From Allobosea lathyri (lineage in GTDB: Bacteria > Pseudomonadota > Alphaproteobacteria > Rhizobiales > Beijerinckiaceae), in assembly GCF_900108245.1 (NCBI RefSeq), contig NZ_FNUY01000005.1, forward strand, positions 310,001 to 374,000: a stretch of DNA of 64,000 nucleotides, given 5' to 3'. This document shows, in pieces, positions 38,544-48,400 of this stretch. The translations under genes and the position numbers were made by a program. Under the pieces are notes generated by a model. It did no database searches, was not told the DNA's origin, and saw only the letters and a list, made by a program, of their open reading frames with translations. Numbering within the stretch: the stretch's first letter is position 1; the number at the start of each line of letters is the position of its first letter.

Positions 38544-39236
38544 ATGACAGACGATTACGAACCCGACCGCGCCTTCTTCGGCCGCCGCAAGGGCAAGGCC
38601 CTGCGCGAGGGCCAGAATGCGATGATCGAAGGCGTGCTGCCCCGCCTGCGTCTGCCGGAGGGCGAGATCGCCGATCTGCGGACGCTGTTTCCTCATCCCG
38701 TGACGGCGGTGCGGCTCGAGATCGGCTTCGGAGGCGGCGAGCATCTGCTGCACAGGATGCGCGAAAGCCCCGAGATCGGCTTCATCGGGGTCGAGCCCTT
38801 CATCAACGGGATGGCGAAGTTCCTGGCCATCATCGAACGCGAAGGGCTGACCAATATCCGGCTCTGGGACGCAGACGCTGCGCTGATGCTGCCGCGCCTG
38901 CCGGCAGGCAGCCTCGACGCGATCGACCTGCTCTATCCCGATCCATGGCCCAAGCGCCGCCAGCGCAAGCGCCGCTTCGTCTCCGAGCGGACCCTATCGC
39001 TGTTTGCTCGTGCGCTGCGGGAGGGCGGACGCTTCCGCTTCGCCAGCGATATCGACGACTATGTCGGCTGGACATTGTCGCGGCTGCTGCGCTCGGCCGA
39101 TTTCGACTGGACGGACGCGCGTGCCGATGACTGGCGCGTGCCCTATCCCGGGTGGATACGCACGCGCTACGAGGCCAAGGCGATCGCGGCCGGGCGCGTC
39201 CCGAGCTATCTCACAGCCTTGCGTCGCGCATCCTGA
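38544..39236 (+). CDS. trmB: tRNA (guanine-N7)-methyltransferase
   Basis: Methylates G46 in tRNA using SAM. The 230-residue product has the SAM site [22 protein letters not shown], and the TrmB signature [19 protein letters not shown]. The conserved start is ATG 38544; a longer frame reaches 38496 inside the repeat. Its last 26 bases overlap the 3' end of the convergent DUF2336 gene. Confidence 0.95.
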   Translation: MTDDYEPDRAFFGRRKGKALREGQNAMIEGVLPRLRLPEGEIADLRTLFPHPVTAVRLEIGFGGGEHLLHRMRESPEIGFIGVEPFINGMAKFLAIIEREGLTNIRLWDADAALMLPRLPAGSLDAIDLLYPDPWPKRRQRKRRFVSERTLSLFARALREGGRFRFASDIDDYVGWTLSRLLRSADFDWTDARADDWRVPYPGWIRTRYEAKAIAAGRVPSYLTALRRAS

Positions 39237-40296
39237 GGAAGCCGAGCACGCGTTGCGCCGTGGTCTGCGCGAGGTTGCGGAAGCTCTGGCGCGCCCGCTC
39301 GATCGCGGCCTCCGACTTGCCGTAGTCCTTGCGCAGGGCGATCAGCCCGGCCGTGGTCTCCCAGGACCAGCCCAGTCCGCGGGCCACGAGCAGGATCGCC
39401 TCGCGATCCGGCCCCATGATGATCTGTTCCGTCGCCGGCAGTCCGAGCTGGGCCAGCGCCGCAACCGCGCACATGGCGTGTTCGGTCGAGCCTGCTCTCG
39501 CGAACTCGGCGACCTTGGATTCATTGAGCTCGCCGGCTTCGTTGAGACGCTTGATCTCTTCCAGCGCGCCGCTGAAGAGGCCGAAATCCTCGTCGATCTG
39601 CGTCTCGGCCGCGACCGCCTGGGCTCCGCGCTCGACGGCACCTGCAACCGCGCTCGCAAGCCCGGGCTCGAGATTGACGCTTATGCGGCGGCGAGCGGCA
39701 TTCTTCGCGGCGGCCATGAGCTGCTCGCTGAGTTCGGACGGAATGTCACGGCGCATGCCCAGCGTCGCCTGTAGCGCATCGTCCTGGACGGCGCGCATCA
39801 CGAGCACGCCCATGCCATGGCGGGAAAAACGTGCGGTCTGGTTCGCCGCGACGGCGTGAGTGACGACACGACCGCCACGCAGGATCAGGAAATCCGTGAC
39901 CGGCTCGCCAAGATCGGGGCGCTCGGTGATCGCCAGCATGTGATCGCGGCCCTTGGCAGCCGATACGGCAACGAGATCCTGATCCGTCAGCCGCTTCGAG
40001 CCGACCAGAACCGGGCGCGCGACGGCGATCTCATCGAGCGCGAGTTGACGCACGACACCGCTAGGTGCGTTCGAGACCGGCGCGAGACGTTCCGACAATT
40101 CGATGCGGGCGCGCAATTCGATGGCGCGCGAAAGCCTGCCGATCACGACGTCGAAGACGCTGACCTGGTCGTCATCCATACCCGCGGCGGTGCTGAGGAA
40201 CAGATCCGTCAACCGGGACAGAATCTGGGCGCGATCATCGGTCGAGCCACGCAACATCGTCGCTTCGAGATCACGCAAAAGCGTACTGACACTCAT
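39211..40296 (-). CDS. DUF2336-domain protein
   Basis: A 361-residue helical protein matching the alphaproteobacterial DUF2336 family as I know it: [14 protein letters not shown] at the start, then repeated helix pairs ([32 protein letters not shown] and later helices) and a C-terminal RMRDARL. No catalytic residues are apparent; a scaffold or interaction role is possible. The chosen ATG 40296 gives the conserved N-terminus. The gene ends inside the 3' end of trmB on the other strand. Confidence 0.8.
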   Translation of the reverse strand: MSVSTLLRDLEATMLRGSTDDRAQILSRLTDLFLSTAAGMDDDQVSVFDVVIGRLSRAIELRARIELSERLAPVSNAPSGVVRQLALDEIAVARPVLVGSKRLTDQDLVAVSAAKGRDHMLAITERPDLGEPVTDFLILRGGRVVTHAVAANQTARFSRHGMGVLVMRAVQDDALQATLGMRRDIPSELSEQLMAAAKNAARRRISVNLEPGLASAVAGAVERGAQAVAAETQIDEDFGLFSGALEEIKRLNEAGELNESKVAEFARAGSTEHAMCAVAALAQLGLPATEQIIMGPDREAILLVARGLGWSWETTAGLIALRKDYGKSEAAIERARQSFRNLAQTTAQRVLGFLRMRDARL

Positions 40297-40409
40297 CCCG
40301 CATCCCCATAGAGCGCGTAAGACTCCTTTGTGACGCAGAAGGATGACCAGCCGGTTAGCATCATCCCAGAATCCTCGCCTATCGTGATGAAGGCGAATCA
40401 GCGGAGAGC

Positions 40410-40438
40410 TTGCATGCGCCGCCAAGGCGGATTAAATA
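40410..40438 (+). promoter_or_regulatory. sigma70-like promoter upstream of an orphan terminator
   Basis: TTGCAT at 40410-40415 and TAAATA at 40433-40438 are separated by exactly 17 bases. No open reading frame with a ribosome site begins downstream before the terminator at 40477. Confidence 0.5.
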
Positions 40439-40444
40439 GCGCGC

Positions 40445-40507
40445 AACAGCTCTGGTTTCGGTATCAGCCGATGACAAGAGCGGGCCTGCCGGCCCGCTCT
40501 TTTTTTA
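40445..40507 (+). ncRNA. candidate small RNA
   Basis: The predicted transcript from the promoter at 40410-40438 would start near 40445 and end at the terminator tail near 40507, about 60 nucleotides, with GGTTTCGGTATCAGCCGATG before the terminator stem. No known RNA family is recognised. This is inference from promoter and terminator geometry alone. Confidence 0.4.
40477..40506 (+). terminator. strong rho-independent terminator without an upstream gene
   Basis: AGAGCGGGCC-TGCC-GGCCCGCTCT is a perfect 10-bp stem followed by seven T residues. The nearest upstream gene (DUF2336) is on the other strand and starts at 40296, so the terminated transcript is probably a small RNA. Confidence 0.88.
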
Positions 40508-40631
40508 TTGGCCGGAACCCCGCCAGCGCAAAAGCATGGTGCCGGAACCTGAAACCGGTTTTCGGATGCCATCATGCTCTCTTCTTTGGTTGGAGACGGA
40601 TGAGATCCGACTCTAGGCAGGCGGCCCAGGC

Positions 40632-41315
40632 ATGAACGAGCCAACAGCGATACCTGAGCGGGACGACCGCATTGTCGTCGAGACCGGCGTGGCCGCACGC
40701 GTGGCGGCAATCGTCGAGCCCGCGATCGCCGATCTCGGCTATCGGCTGGTGCGCGTCCGCGTCACCGGCCAGAACGGCTGCACCGTGCAGATCATGGCCG
40801 AGAAGCCCGACGGAACCATGAATGTCGAGGGCTGCGAAGCCGTCAGCCAGGCGGTCTCGCCGGCGCTCGATGTCGACGACCCCGTCCAGGTCGCCTATCA
40901 TCTCGAAGTGTCGTCGCCGGGAATCGACCGGCCGCTGGTGCGGGCTGGCGATTTCGTGCGCTGGGCCGGGCACCTCGCCAAGATCGATACCGAGGCTGTC
41001 GTTGCCGGGCGAAAGCGCTTCCGCGGCATCCTGCTCGGGGTCGAGGGCGCCAATGCGCTTCTAGCCCGTGACGACGCGAAGAGCGAGGAAGAGCGCAACG
41101 TCGCCATTCCGCTTGCGCTCATCGCCGACGCCCGTCTCGTCCTGACCGACGAGCTGGTCACCGAATCGCTGCGTCGCGGCAAATCGGGCCTGCCGCCCGA
41201 GATGCCGCTGGCCGAAGAGATCGCCAGCCCGAAAAAGGGCAAGGGAAAATCGCTGGGTCCACGCCCGGCTAAGACGCGCGGACCTGATCCGCAAGACACA
41301 ACGGAAGAGGAGTGA
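40632..41315 (+). CDS. rimP: ribosome maturation factor RimP
   Basis: Needed for 30S subunit maturation. The 227-residue product contains [17 protein letters not shown], the [27 protein letters not shown] block and [14 protein letters not shown], followed by the SH3-like C-terminal domain. A basic tail ([17 protein letters not shown]) is extra to the core fold. First gene of rimP-nusA-ylxR-infB-rbfA-truB. Confidence 0.95.
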   Translation: MNEPTAIPERDDRIVVETGVAARVAAIVEPAIADLGYRLVRVRVTGQNGCTVQIMAEKPDGTMNVEGCEAVSQAVSPALDVDDPVQVAYHLEVSSPGIDRPLVRAGDFVRWAGHLAKIDTEAVVAGRKRFRGILLGVEGANALLARDDAKSEEERNVAIPLALIADARLVLTDELVTESLRRGKSGLPPEMPLAEEIASPKKGKGKSLGPRPAKTRGPDPQDTTEEE

Positions 41316-41320
41316 GCGTC

Positions 41321-42922
41321 ATGGTCGTCAGCGCCAACAGGCTCGAACTGCTGCAGATCGCCGATGCGGTCGCGCGCGAGAAGTCGATCGATCGTCAGAT
41401 CGTCGTCGACGCGATGCAGGACGCGATCGCCAAGGCCGCCCGCTCGCGCTACGGCGCCGAGACCGACGTCCATGCCGAGATCAACACCAAGACTGGTGAG
41501 CTCCGGCTCGCCCGCCACCTTCAGGTGGTCGAGCTCGTCGAAAACGGCGCCACCGAGATCACCGTCGACGAGGCGAAGCGCCACAATCCGGCGGCCCAGG
41601 TCGGCGACGTCATTGCCGATCCGCTGCCGCCCTTCGATTTCGGCCGCATCGCGGCCCAGTCGGCCAAGCAGGTCATCGTGCAGAAGGTGCGCGAGGCCGA
41701 GCGTGACCGCCAGTACGACGAATACAAGGATCGCATCGGCGAGATCGTCAACGGCGCCGTCAAGCGCGTCGAATACGGCAATGTCTTCGTCGATCTCGGA
41801 CGTGGCGAGGCGATCATCCGCCGCGACGAGATGATCCCGCGCGAGACCTTCAAGGTCGGCGACCGCGCTCGCGCCTATGTTTACGACGTGCGCCGCGAGC
41901 CGCGCGGCCCGCAGATCTTCCTTTCGCGCACGCATCCGCAGTTCATGGCCAAGCTGTTCGGCCAGGAAGTGCCCGAGATCTATGACGGAATCGTCGAGGT
42001 GAAGGCCGTTGCCCGCGATCCGGGTTCGCGCGCCAAGATCGCCGTGATCTCGCGCGATTCCTCGATCGATCCGGTCGGCGCTTGCGTCGGTATGCGGGGA
42101 TCGCGCGTGCAGGCCGTCGTCGGCGAACTCCAGGGCGAGAAGATCGACATCATCCCGTGGTCGCCGGATATCGCGACCTTCGTCGTCAACGCGCTGCAGC
42201 CGGCCGAGGTCGCCAAGGTCGTGCTCGACGAGGAAGCCGACAAGATCGAGGTCGTGGTGCCCGACGAGCAGCTCTCGCTGGCCATCGGCCGTCGCGGCCA
42301 GAACGTCCGCCTCGCCTCGCAGCTGACCGGCTGGGATATCGACATCCTGACCGAGGCCGAGGAATCGGAGCGCCGCCAGAAGGAGTTCCTGTCGCGCACC
42401 GAGATCTTCATGAACGCGCTGAATGTCGACGAGACCGTCGGCCAGCTGCTGGCGTCGGAAGGTTTCCGCACGGTCGAGGAAGTCGCCTATGTCGAGCCCT
42501 CCGAGTTGGCCTCGATCGAGGGCTTCGACGAGGACACCGGCGCCGAGATCCAGGCCCGTGCGCAGGAGTATCTTGCCGCGGTCGAGGCGGAGTTCGACGA
42601 GAAGCGCCGCGCGCTCGGCGTCGAAGACGACTTGCGCGAGGTCGAAGGCATCACCACATCCATGATGGTCGCGCTGGGCGAGAACGACGTGAAGAGCGTC
42701 GAAGACCTCGCTGGCTGCGCGACCGACGACCTCGTCGGCTGGACCGAGCGCAAGGATGGCGAGTCCACCCGCCACGCCGGTTATCTCGACGGCTACGACC
42801 TATCCCGACAGGATGCCGAGGCCATCATCATGGCCGCGCGCGTCAAGGCGGGCTGGATCGAAGCTCCGGCAGAGGTCGAGGCTACCGAAGCGGACGCCGA
42901 TAACGTGGCGGCCGAGGCCTGA
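41321..42922 (+). CDS. nusA: transcription termination/antitermination factor NusA
   Basis: Binds RNA polymerase and nascent RNA to control pausing, termination and antitermination. The 533-residue product has the N-terminal polymerase-binding domain ([17 protein letters not shown]), S1 domain (about 135-200, [17 protein letters not shown]), tandem KH domains ([15 protein letters not shown] and [18 protein letters not shown]), and two C-terminal helix-hairpin-helix repeats. ATG 41321 has GGAG eight bases before it; GTG 41312 is an alternative. Confidence 0.96.
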   Translation: MVVSANRLELLQIADAVAREKSIDRQIVVDAMQDAIAKAARSRYGAETDVHAEINTKTGELRLARHLQVVELVENGATEITVDEAKRHNPAAQVGDVIADPLPPFDFGRIAAQSAKQVIVQKVREAERDRQYDEYKDRIGEIVNGAVKRVEYGNVFVDLGRGEAIIRRDEMIPRETFKVGDRARAYVYDVRREPRGPQIFLSRTHPQFMAKLFGQEVPEIYDGIVEVKAVARDPGSRAKIAVISRDSSIDPVGACVGMRGSRVQAVVGELQGEKIDIIPWSPDIATFVVNALQPAEVAKVVLDEEADKIEVVVPDEQLSLAIGRRGQNVRLASQLTGWDIDILTEAEESERRQKEFLSRTEIFMNALNVDETVGQLLASEGFRTVEEVAYVEPSELASIEGFDEDTGAEIQARAQEYLAAVEAEFDEKRRALGVEDDLREVEGITTSMMVALGENDVKSVEDLAGCATDDLVGWTERKDGESTRHAGYLDGYDLSRQDAEAIIMAARVKAGWIEAPAEVEATEADADNVAAEA

Positions 42923-42936
42923 GCCGGGTTGCGACG

Positions 42937-43665
42937 ATGCGCCAGGCTGTCTCGATGAGCGAGACGCGGAAAGACGGTCCGGAGCGAAGTTGCGTCGTGA
43001 GCCGGGCAGTCAAATCGCCTGACGACCTGATCCGTTTCGTGGTCGGGCCAGACGGCATGCTGACGCCTGATCTGCGACGCAAGCTGCCAGGCCGCGGCGT
43101 CTGGACGAGCCTGAGCGCGAAGACCGTCACCGAGGCGGTCAAGCGCAAGGCGTTCGAGCGCTCGCTCAAGGCGAAGATCACCGTGCCGGACGGCCTGGTC
43201 GCGATGATCGACGCGTTGATGCTGCGCGATGCGCTGCAGGCTCTGGCGATGGCGAACAAGGCCGGGCTCGTCTCGAGCGGCTTTGCCAAGGTCGAGGCTG
43301 TGATCGGTTCAGGCCGCTGCGCAGCGGTTATCGAGGCCAGCGATGGCGCCGATGACGGACGACGCAAGATCGGCCAGGCCATGAAGCGGGCCGAGATTGC
43401 CCGAGAGACGAGCGGGCTGAAGGCCCGGAAGACCCCCGTAGTCGCAATTTTCGCGGCGGCGGATTTGGAATTGGCGTTGGGGCGGGCACATGTGATACAT
43501 GCGGCCCTTGCTCCGGGACCGGCGGCCGAGGGTTTCCTCTCCCGCTGGCGTCGACTCGTCCGATATCGGACAGACGATGCCGGTGCGACGGAGCCGGAAA
43601 GCCCGGCTAATTCCGATCTGTTAGACGAACGAACGACCGAACCGGCAGGACCGAAAGCGGAATGA
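42937..43665 (+). CDS. YlxR-family RNA-binding protein with L7Ae-like domain
   Basis: A 242-residue protein. The N-terminal YlxR (DUF448) domain shows [19 protein letters not shown] and LPGRGVWTS; a second part (about 90-200) resembles the ribosomal L7Ae/L30e fold, a fusion common in alphaproteobacteria. Function is unclear beyond RNA binding and its conserved place between nusA and infB. It overlaps infB by four bases. Confidence 0.9.
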   Translation: MRQAVSMSETRKDGPERSCVVSRAVKSPDDLIRFVVGPDGMLTPDLRRKLPGRGVWTSLSAKTVTEAVKRKAFERSLKAKITVPDGLVAMIDALMLRDALQALAMANKAGLVSSGFAKVEAVIGSGRCAAVIEASDGADDGRRKIGQAMKRAEIARETSGLKARKTPVVAIFAAADLELALGRAHVIHAALAPGPAAEGFLSRWRRLVRYRTDDAGATEPESPANSDLLDERTTEPAGPKAE

Positions 43666-46517
43666 GCGATACCAAGACCCCGGGCGACAAGACTTTGACC
43701 GTCAGTCCCCCGAAGACCCTGACGTTGAAGCGTCCTGTCGAACAGAGCACTGTCCGGCAGAGCTTCTCGCATGGGCGCTCCAAGCAGGTTGTCGTCGAGG
43801 TCAAGCGACGCACTGCTGGCTCCGACGTCAAGGAGCAGCCGGTCGCTCGCGCGCCGCAGCCCCCGGTCCAGCAGCAGCCCGCACCGCGCCCTGCCCCTCC
43901 GGTTCCGACACCGGCACCGCGTTCCGGCGGCATGCTGCTCCGCACGCTTTCGGAAGACGAGAAGGACGCCCGTCAGCGCGCCCTCTCCGACTCGCGCAGT
44001 CGTGAGGCGGAAGCCCGCCGCATTGCCGAGGACGAAGCCCGCCAGCGCGCCCTTGCCGCCGAACGCGAACGCCAGGAGCGCGAAGCCGCCCTTGCTCGCC
44101 AGCGCGAGGAAGAAGAGCGTCGCCGCCAGGAAGACGATCGCAAGCGCCGCGCCGAAAGCGCCGCCCGCCAACGCATGGACGAGCCGCAGGCTCCGCGCCC
44201 GCCGCAGCCCGTGCAGCCGCCTCGCGAGCAGACGCCCGCTCCGCAGGCTGATGGCGCGCCGACACCTGCGCCGGCGGCAACCGCCGCTCCGGCACCTCGC
44301 CCGGCCCCTTCTGGCCCGCGCCCCGATTTCGCACCGCGTACGCCGATGCGCGATATCGGCGCCCGGCCTCCCCGGCTGGATTCGCGTCCGCCGCGTCTCG
44401 AAACCCCGCGCCCGCCGCGTCCCGTCGATACGACGGCCCCGGCCGAGCCCGCCGTTATCCGCCCGACACGCCAGGCCCCGTCGACTGCTGCCCCGCGCAG
44501 CCGTCCCGATGATGGCGAAGCGCGTCCCGCTTTCCGCCGTCCCGGCGGCTTTGCCGGCGGCCCGCCCCGTGGCGCTCCCGTGCCCGCCCCCAAGACACCC
44601 AAGGTCGGCGAGAAGCCGCGCGGCCGCCTGACGCTCTCGACCGCCACCGGTGGCGACGACGAGCGCACGCGTTCGGTCGCGGCCTTCCGCCGCCGCGTCC
44701 AGCGCATGACGGGGCACCGCGCCTCTGACGTCGCCAAGGAGCGCGTGATGCGCGAGGTGATCGTCCCCGAGACGATCACCATCCAGGAACTGGCCAACCG
44801 CATGACCGAGCGCGGCGTCGATGTCATCCGCCTGCTGATGAAGCAGGGCGCGATGCACAAGATCACCGATGTGATCGACGCCGACACGGCCCAGCTCGTG
44901 GCCGAGGAAATGGGCCACACCGTCAAGCGCGTCGCCGATTCCGACGTTGAAGGCGGCCTGTTCGATGTGCCCGATACCGACGACACCCTGGTGACGCGGC
45001 CGGCCGTCGTCACCATCATGGGCCATGTCGACCACGGCAAGACTTCACTGCTCGACGCGATCCGCCAGACCCATGTCGTCACCGGCGAGGCCGGCGGCAT
45101 CACCCAGCATATCGGTGCCTATCAGGTCACGACGCCGTCCGGCGCCAAGGTGACCTTCATCGATACGCCCGGCCACGCCGCCTTCACGGCGATGCGCGCT
45201 CGTGGCGCCAAGGTGACTGACGTCGTCGTGCTCGTGGTCGCGGCCGATGACGGCGTCATGCCGCAGACGGTCGAGGCCATCAACCACGCCAAGGCAGCCG
45301 GCGTGCCGCTGATCGTGGCGATCAACAAGATCGACAAGTCGGATGCCTCGCCTGAGCGCGTGCGCTCCGAGTTGTTGCAATACGAGATCCAGGTCGAGAC
45401 GCTCGGCGGCGAGACGCTCGAGATCGAAGTCTCGGCCAAGACCGGCAAGAATCTCGACAAGCTGCTGGAAGCCATCGCGCTGCAGGCCGAACTGCTCGAC
45501 CTGAAGGCCAATCCCGACAGGCCGGCCGAAGGCACCGTGATCGAGGCCAAGCTCGACCGCGGCCGTGGTCCGGTCGCGACCGTGCTCGTCCAGCGCGGCA
45601 CGCTGCGCACCGGCGACATCGTCGTGGCGGGTTCCGAATGGGGCCGCGTCCGCGCCCTGATCGGCGACACAGGCGCTCATATCAAGGAGGCCCCGCCTTC
45701 GCTTCCCGTCGAGGTGCTCGGCTTTAACGGTACGCCCGAGGCCGGCGACCGCGTTGCGGTTGTCGAATCCGAGGCGCGCGCCCGCGAGATCACCGATTAC
45801 CGCGAGCGCCAGAAGCGCGACCGCATCGCCGCCCGCGGCGGCGGCTCGGCGGCGGGACGTTCGCTCGCCGACATGATGCGCGATCTCAAGGAAGGCGCCG
45901 GCCGCAAGGAGTTCCCGCTCGTCGTCAAGGGTGACGTGCAGGGCTCGGTCGAGGCCATCGTCGGCACGCTCGAGAAGGTCGGCAACGACGAGGTGCGCGC
46001 CCGGGTGCTTCAGTCGGGCGTCGGCGGCATCACCGAATCCGACATCACGCTGGCCCAGGCTTCGGGCGCGGCCGTGATCGGCTTCAACGTGCGTGCCCAT
46101 AAGGAAGCGCGCGAGGCGGCCGAACGGGCCGGCGTCGAAATCCGCTACTACAACATCATCTACAACCTCGTGGATGACGTGAAGGCGGCGATGTCGGGCC
46201 TGCTGGCCCCCACCTTGCGCGAAACCATGCTTGGCAATGCGCAGATCCTCGAGATCTTCGCGGTCTCGAAGGTCGGCAAGATCGCCGGTTGCCGCGTTAC
46301 CGACGGCACGATCGAGCGCGGCGCCAATGTCCGCCTGATCCGCGACAACGTCGTGGTTCACGAGGGCAAGCTCGCTCAGCTCAAGCGCTTCAAGGACGAC
46401 GCCAAGGAAGTGGTGGCGGGCCAGGAGTGCGGCATGTCCTTCGAGAACTACCAGGACATGCGCGCTGGCGACGTCATCGAGTGCTACCGCGTCGAGGAAA
46501 TCAAGCGGACGCTGTAA
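43662..46517 (+). CDS. infB: translation initiation factor IF-2
   Basis: GTPase that positions initiator tRNA and joins ribosomal subunits. The 951-residue protein has a long low-complexity N-terminal region (about 1-330) rich in Pro, Arg, Ala and Glu, an IF2_N domain ([25 protein letters not shown]), then G1 [11 protein letters not shown]3 DTPGHAAF, G4 NKIDK, and domains II-IV to the C-terminus. A large N-terminal extension is typical of alphaproteobacteria. The start overlaps the ylxR stop. Confidence 0.97.
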   Translation: MSDTKTPGDKTLTVSPPKTLTLKRPVEQSTVRQSFSHGRSKQVVVEVKRRTAGSDVKEQPVARAPQPPVQQQPAPRPAPPVPTPAPRSGGMLLRTLSEDEKDARQRALSDSRSREAEARRIAEDEARQRALAAERERQEREAALARQREEEERRRQEDDRKRRAESAARQRMDEPQAPRPPQPVQPPREQTPAPQADGAPTPAPAATAAPAPRPAPSGPRPDFAPRTPMRDIGARPPRLDSRPPRLETPRPPRPVDTTAPAEPAVIRPTRQAPSTAAPRSRPDDGEARPAFRRPGGFAGGPPRGAPVPAPKTPKVGEKPRGRLTLSTATGGDDERTRSVAAFRRRVQRMTGHRASDVAKERVMREVIVPETITIQELANRMTERGVDVIRLLMKQGAMHKITDVIDADTAQLVAEEMGHTVKRVADSDVEGGLFDVPDTDDTLVTRPAVVTIMGHVDHGKTSLLDAIRQTHVVTGEAGGITQHIGAYQVTTPSGAKVTFIDTPGHAAFTAMRARGAKVTDVVVLVVAADDGVMPQTVEAINHAKAAGVPLIVAINKIDKSDASPERVRSELLQYEIQVETLGGETLEIEVSAKTGKNLDKLLEAIALQAELLDLKANPDRPAEGTVIEAKLDRGRGPVATVLVQRGTLRTGDIVVAGSEWGRVRALIGDTGAHIKEAPPSLPVEVLGFNGTPEAGDRVAVVESEARAREITDYRERQKRDRIAARGGGSAAGRSLADMMRDLKEGAGRKEFPLVVKGDVQGSVEAIVGTLEKVGNDEVRARVLQSGVGGITESDITLAQASGAAVIGFNVRAHKEAREAAERAGVEIRYYNIIYNLVDDVKAAMSGLLAPTLRETMLGNAQILEIFAVSKVGKIAGCRVTDGTIERGANVRLIRDNVVVHEGKLAQLKRFKDDAKEVVAGQECGMSFENYQDMRAGDVIECYRVEEIKRTL

Positions 46518-46546
46518 GGCGCATCGCTTCCCAAAGGCAGCGCGTC

Positions 46547-46635
46547 ATGGCCGGGCTCGACCCGGCCATCTCGTGACGATAAGAGCGCGTCCAGCGCCTC
46601 ATCTTTCAGGAGATGGTCGGGTCATGCCCGACCAT
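46547..46635. repeat. two related hairpins between infB and rbfA
   Basis: ATGGCCGGG-CTCGA-CCCGGCCAT (46547-46569) and ATGGTCGGG-TCATG-CCCGACCAT (46613-46635) are two hairpins of the same design, 43 bases apart. Neither has a T run, so they look more like repeat elements or mRNA structure than a terminator. Confidence 0.7.
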
Positions 46636-46672
46636 GACGTTTGATCCGGTCCGATCCCGGAGAACGAGAACC

Positions 46673-47101
46673 ATGGCAAAACCTGCAAAAACCTCCGGCC
46701 CGTCGCAGCGGCAACTGCGTATCGCCGAATTGATCCGCCATGCCCTAGCGGAGATGCTGGCGCGTGGCGACATCCATGACGAGGTGCTGGCCAAGCATGT
46801 CGTGACCGTCCCGGAGGTCCGGCTCTCGACCGATCTCAAGCTTGCGACCTGTTACATCATGCCGCTCGGCGGCGGCGACGTGAAGCCGGTGCTCAAGGCG
46901 CTGACCGACCACAAGCGCTATATCCGCGGCGAGATCGCTCATCGCGTGAACGCCAAATATGCCCCCGATGTCCGTTTTCTGGCCGATCAGAGCTTTGCGG
47001 AGGCCGAGCGCGTCGATGCGCTGCTCTATTCCGACAAGGTCCGTCAGGACATCCTGAAGCAGCCGCTGCGGATCCAAGAGGAGGGTGAGGGCGATGAGTG
47101 A
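46673..47101 (+). CDS. rbfA: ribosome-binding factor A
   Basis: Assists 16S rRNA maturation at low temperature. The 142-residue product has [17 protein letters not shown] at the N-terminus and the KH-type core ([19 protein letters not shown]...[24 protein letters not shown]). ATG 46673 is preceded by a GGAG-containing stretch. Its stop overlaps the truB start. Confidence 0.95.
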   Translation: MAKPAKTSGPSQRQLRIAELIRHALAEMLARGDIHDEVLAKHVVTVPEVRLSTDLKLATCYIMPLGGGDVKPVLKALTDHKRYIRGEIAHRVNAKYAPDVRFLADQSFAEAERVDALLYSDKVRQDILKQPLRIQEEGEGDE

Positions 47102-48059
47102 CATCACCACCTCCGAAGACGAAGTCGTGCAGGACCAGGTTCAGGATCAGGGCCGCAGCTTCGCGCCGCGCCCGAAGAAGCGCGACGTTCATGGCTGGAT
47201 CGTGCTCGACAAGCCGGTCGGCATGACATCGACACATGCCGTGAGCGTGGTGAAGCGCGCTTTTTCCGCCAAGAAAGCCGGCCATGCCGGCACGCTCGAC
47301 CCGCTGGCCTCCGGCCTGCTGCCGATCGCGCTCGGCGAAGCCACCAAGACCGTTCCCTTCGTCATGGACGGGCGCAAGGCCTATCAGTTCACCGTGGCCT
47401 GGGGCACGCAGACCGACACCGACGATACCGAAGGCAAGGTCATCGCCACCTCCGAGGCGCGTCCGCAGGAGGCTGCCATCACGGCCCTGCTGCCGCGTTT
47501 CACCGGCACGATCAGCCAGGTCCCACCGAAATTCTCCGCCATCAAGATCGCCGGCGAGCGCGCCTATGATCTGGCGCGGGAAGGCAGCGAAGTGACGCTG
47601 CAAGCGCGGCCAGTCGAAATCGACGCGCTGCGCATCGTCAGCCATGACGGCGCCACCACGACGTTCGAGGCCGAATGTGGCAAGGGCACCTATGTCCGCG
47701 CCATCGCCCGCGACCTCGGCGTCCAACTCGGTTGCCTGGGCCATGTCGCACATCTCCGGCGCACCCGTGTCGGGCCGTTCAGTATTGCGGATGCGGCGAG
47801 CGTCGAAACCTTGCGCGAGAGCCCGGAGGCCGCAGCTGCAGCGCTTCTGCCGGTCAAGGCGGCGCTCTCGCTGATCCCCGAGATCGCGATCCATCGCGAT
47901 GCAGCGCTGCGCCTCAAGCGCGGCCAGAGCGTCCTGCTGCGCGGGCGCGATGCGCCGGTGGAAGCCGGTGCAGTCTATACGACCTCGGGCGGAACGCTGA
48001 TCGCGACCGGCTCGATCGAGAACGGCGAGTTCGTACCGCACCGGGTCTTCAATCTCTGA
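47094..48059 (+). CDS. truB: tRNA pseudouridine-55 synthase TruB
   Basis: Makes pseudouridine 55 in the T-loop of tRNAs. The 321-residue product has the catalytic Asp in [16 protein letters not shown], preceded by [16 protein letters not shown], and the strand [18 protein letters not shown] 47094 is embedded in the end of rbfA with GAGGAGGGTGAGG upstream. This closes the rimP-truB block; rpsO and pnp, usually next, are 5.9 kb away here. Confidence 0.95.
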   Translation: MSDITTSEDEVVQDQVQDQGRSFAPRPKKRDVHGWIVLDKPVGMTSTHAVSVVKRAFSAKKAGHAGTLDPLASGLLPIALGEATKTVPFVMDGRKAYQFTVAWGTQTDTDDTEGKVIATSEARPQEAAITALLPRFTGTISQVPPKFSAIKIAGERAYDLAREGSEVTLQARPVEIDALRIVSHDGATTTFEAECGKGTYVRAIARDLGVQLGCLGHVAHLRRTRVGPFSIADAASVETLRESPEAAAAALLPVKAALSLIPEIAIHRDAALRLKRGQSVLLRGRDAPVEAGAVYTTSGGTLIATGSIENGEFVPHRVFNL

Positions 48060-48397
48060 CCACGACGTCGCCATCGTCTCGATTGCGACGATCCATCCTT
48101 TAGAAATCGTTGCTCCCGGTCAGACCCGGTCGTCCTCTTGACGATATTACCGGGCGCGTCGGGAATGGATCGTCGCTGCGTGCCGCGCTTTTACTTGACT
48201 ATCCTCGTCCGAATCTGTGGGGTTATTCCGATACCGGGCCAAACCTGCTTGCTGCCGGGCGCGCTGACAAGCAACTAGCCGGCCAGTCGAATCGAGTGAT
48301 GCCCTCGGGCCAATTCAATGGCCGGTTCTAGCCGGTTATACCGATTATAAACCCTTTCGAAGTAACATTTTACAAAATCCCCACACGGAACTGTAAA
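48060..48397. other. intergenic region upstream of the chemoreceptor
   Basis: About 340 bases, less GC-rich than the surroundings toward its 3' end. It holds TATA-like boxes around 48335-48350 and an inverted repeat that includes the chemoreceptor start codon (listed separately). No open frame is convincing. Confidence 0.5.
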
Positions 48398-48400
48398 ATG
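48366..48400 (+). promoter_or_regulatory. inverted repeat pairing with the chemoreceptor start codon
   Basis: CATTTTAC (48366-48373) and GTAAAATG (48393-48400) are perfect inverted copies with a 19-base loop, and the ATG of the second arm is the start codon. No clear Shine-Dalgarno sequence lies between them, so the hairpin might limit translation. Confidence 0.35.

Larger units (their letters stand above)
40297..40631. other. intergenic region between DUF2336 and rimP
   Basis: About 335 bases. It contains an orphan sigma70-like promoter and terminator (possible small RNA, listed separately), then a repeat-like stretch around 40520-40575 with AGCATG...CATGCT arms and GAAACCGGTTTTCGG, related to the palindrome at 17759. 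A short open frame from 40330 has no support. Confidence 0.55.

Noticed and set aside
40330..40635. 101-residue open frame on + between DUF2336 and rimP
   Set aside because: It crosses the strong terminator at 40477-40506 and a repeat, which argues against a translated gene.
40898..42775. 625-residue open frame on the - strand across rimP and nusA
   Set aside because: Shadow of nusA; low-complexity composition rich in Asp, Leu and His, and no protein family.
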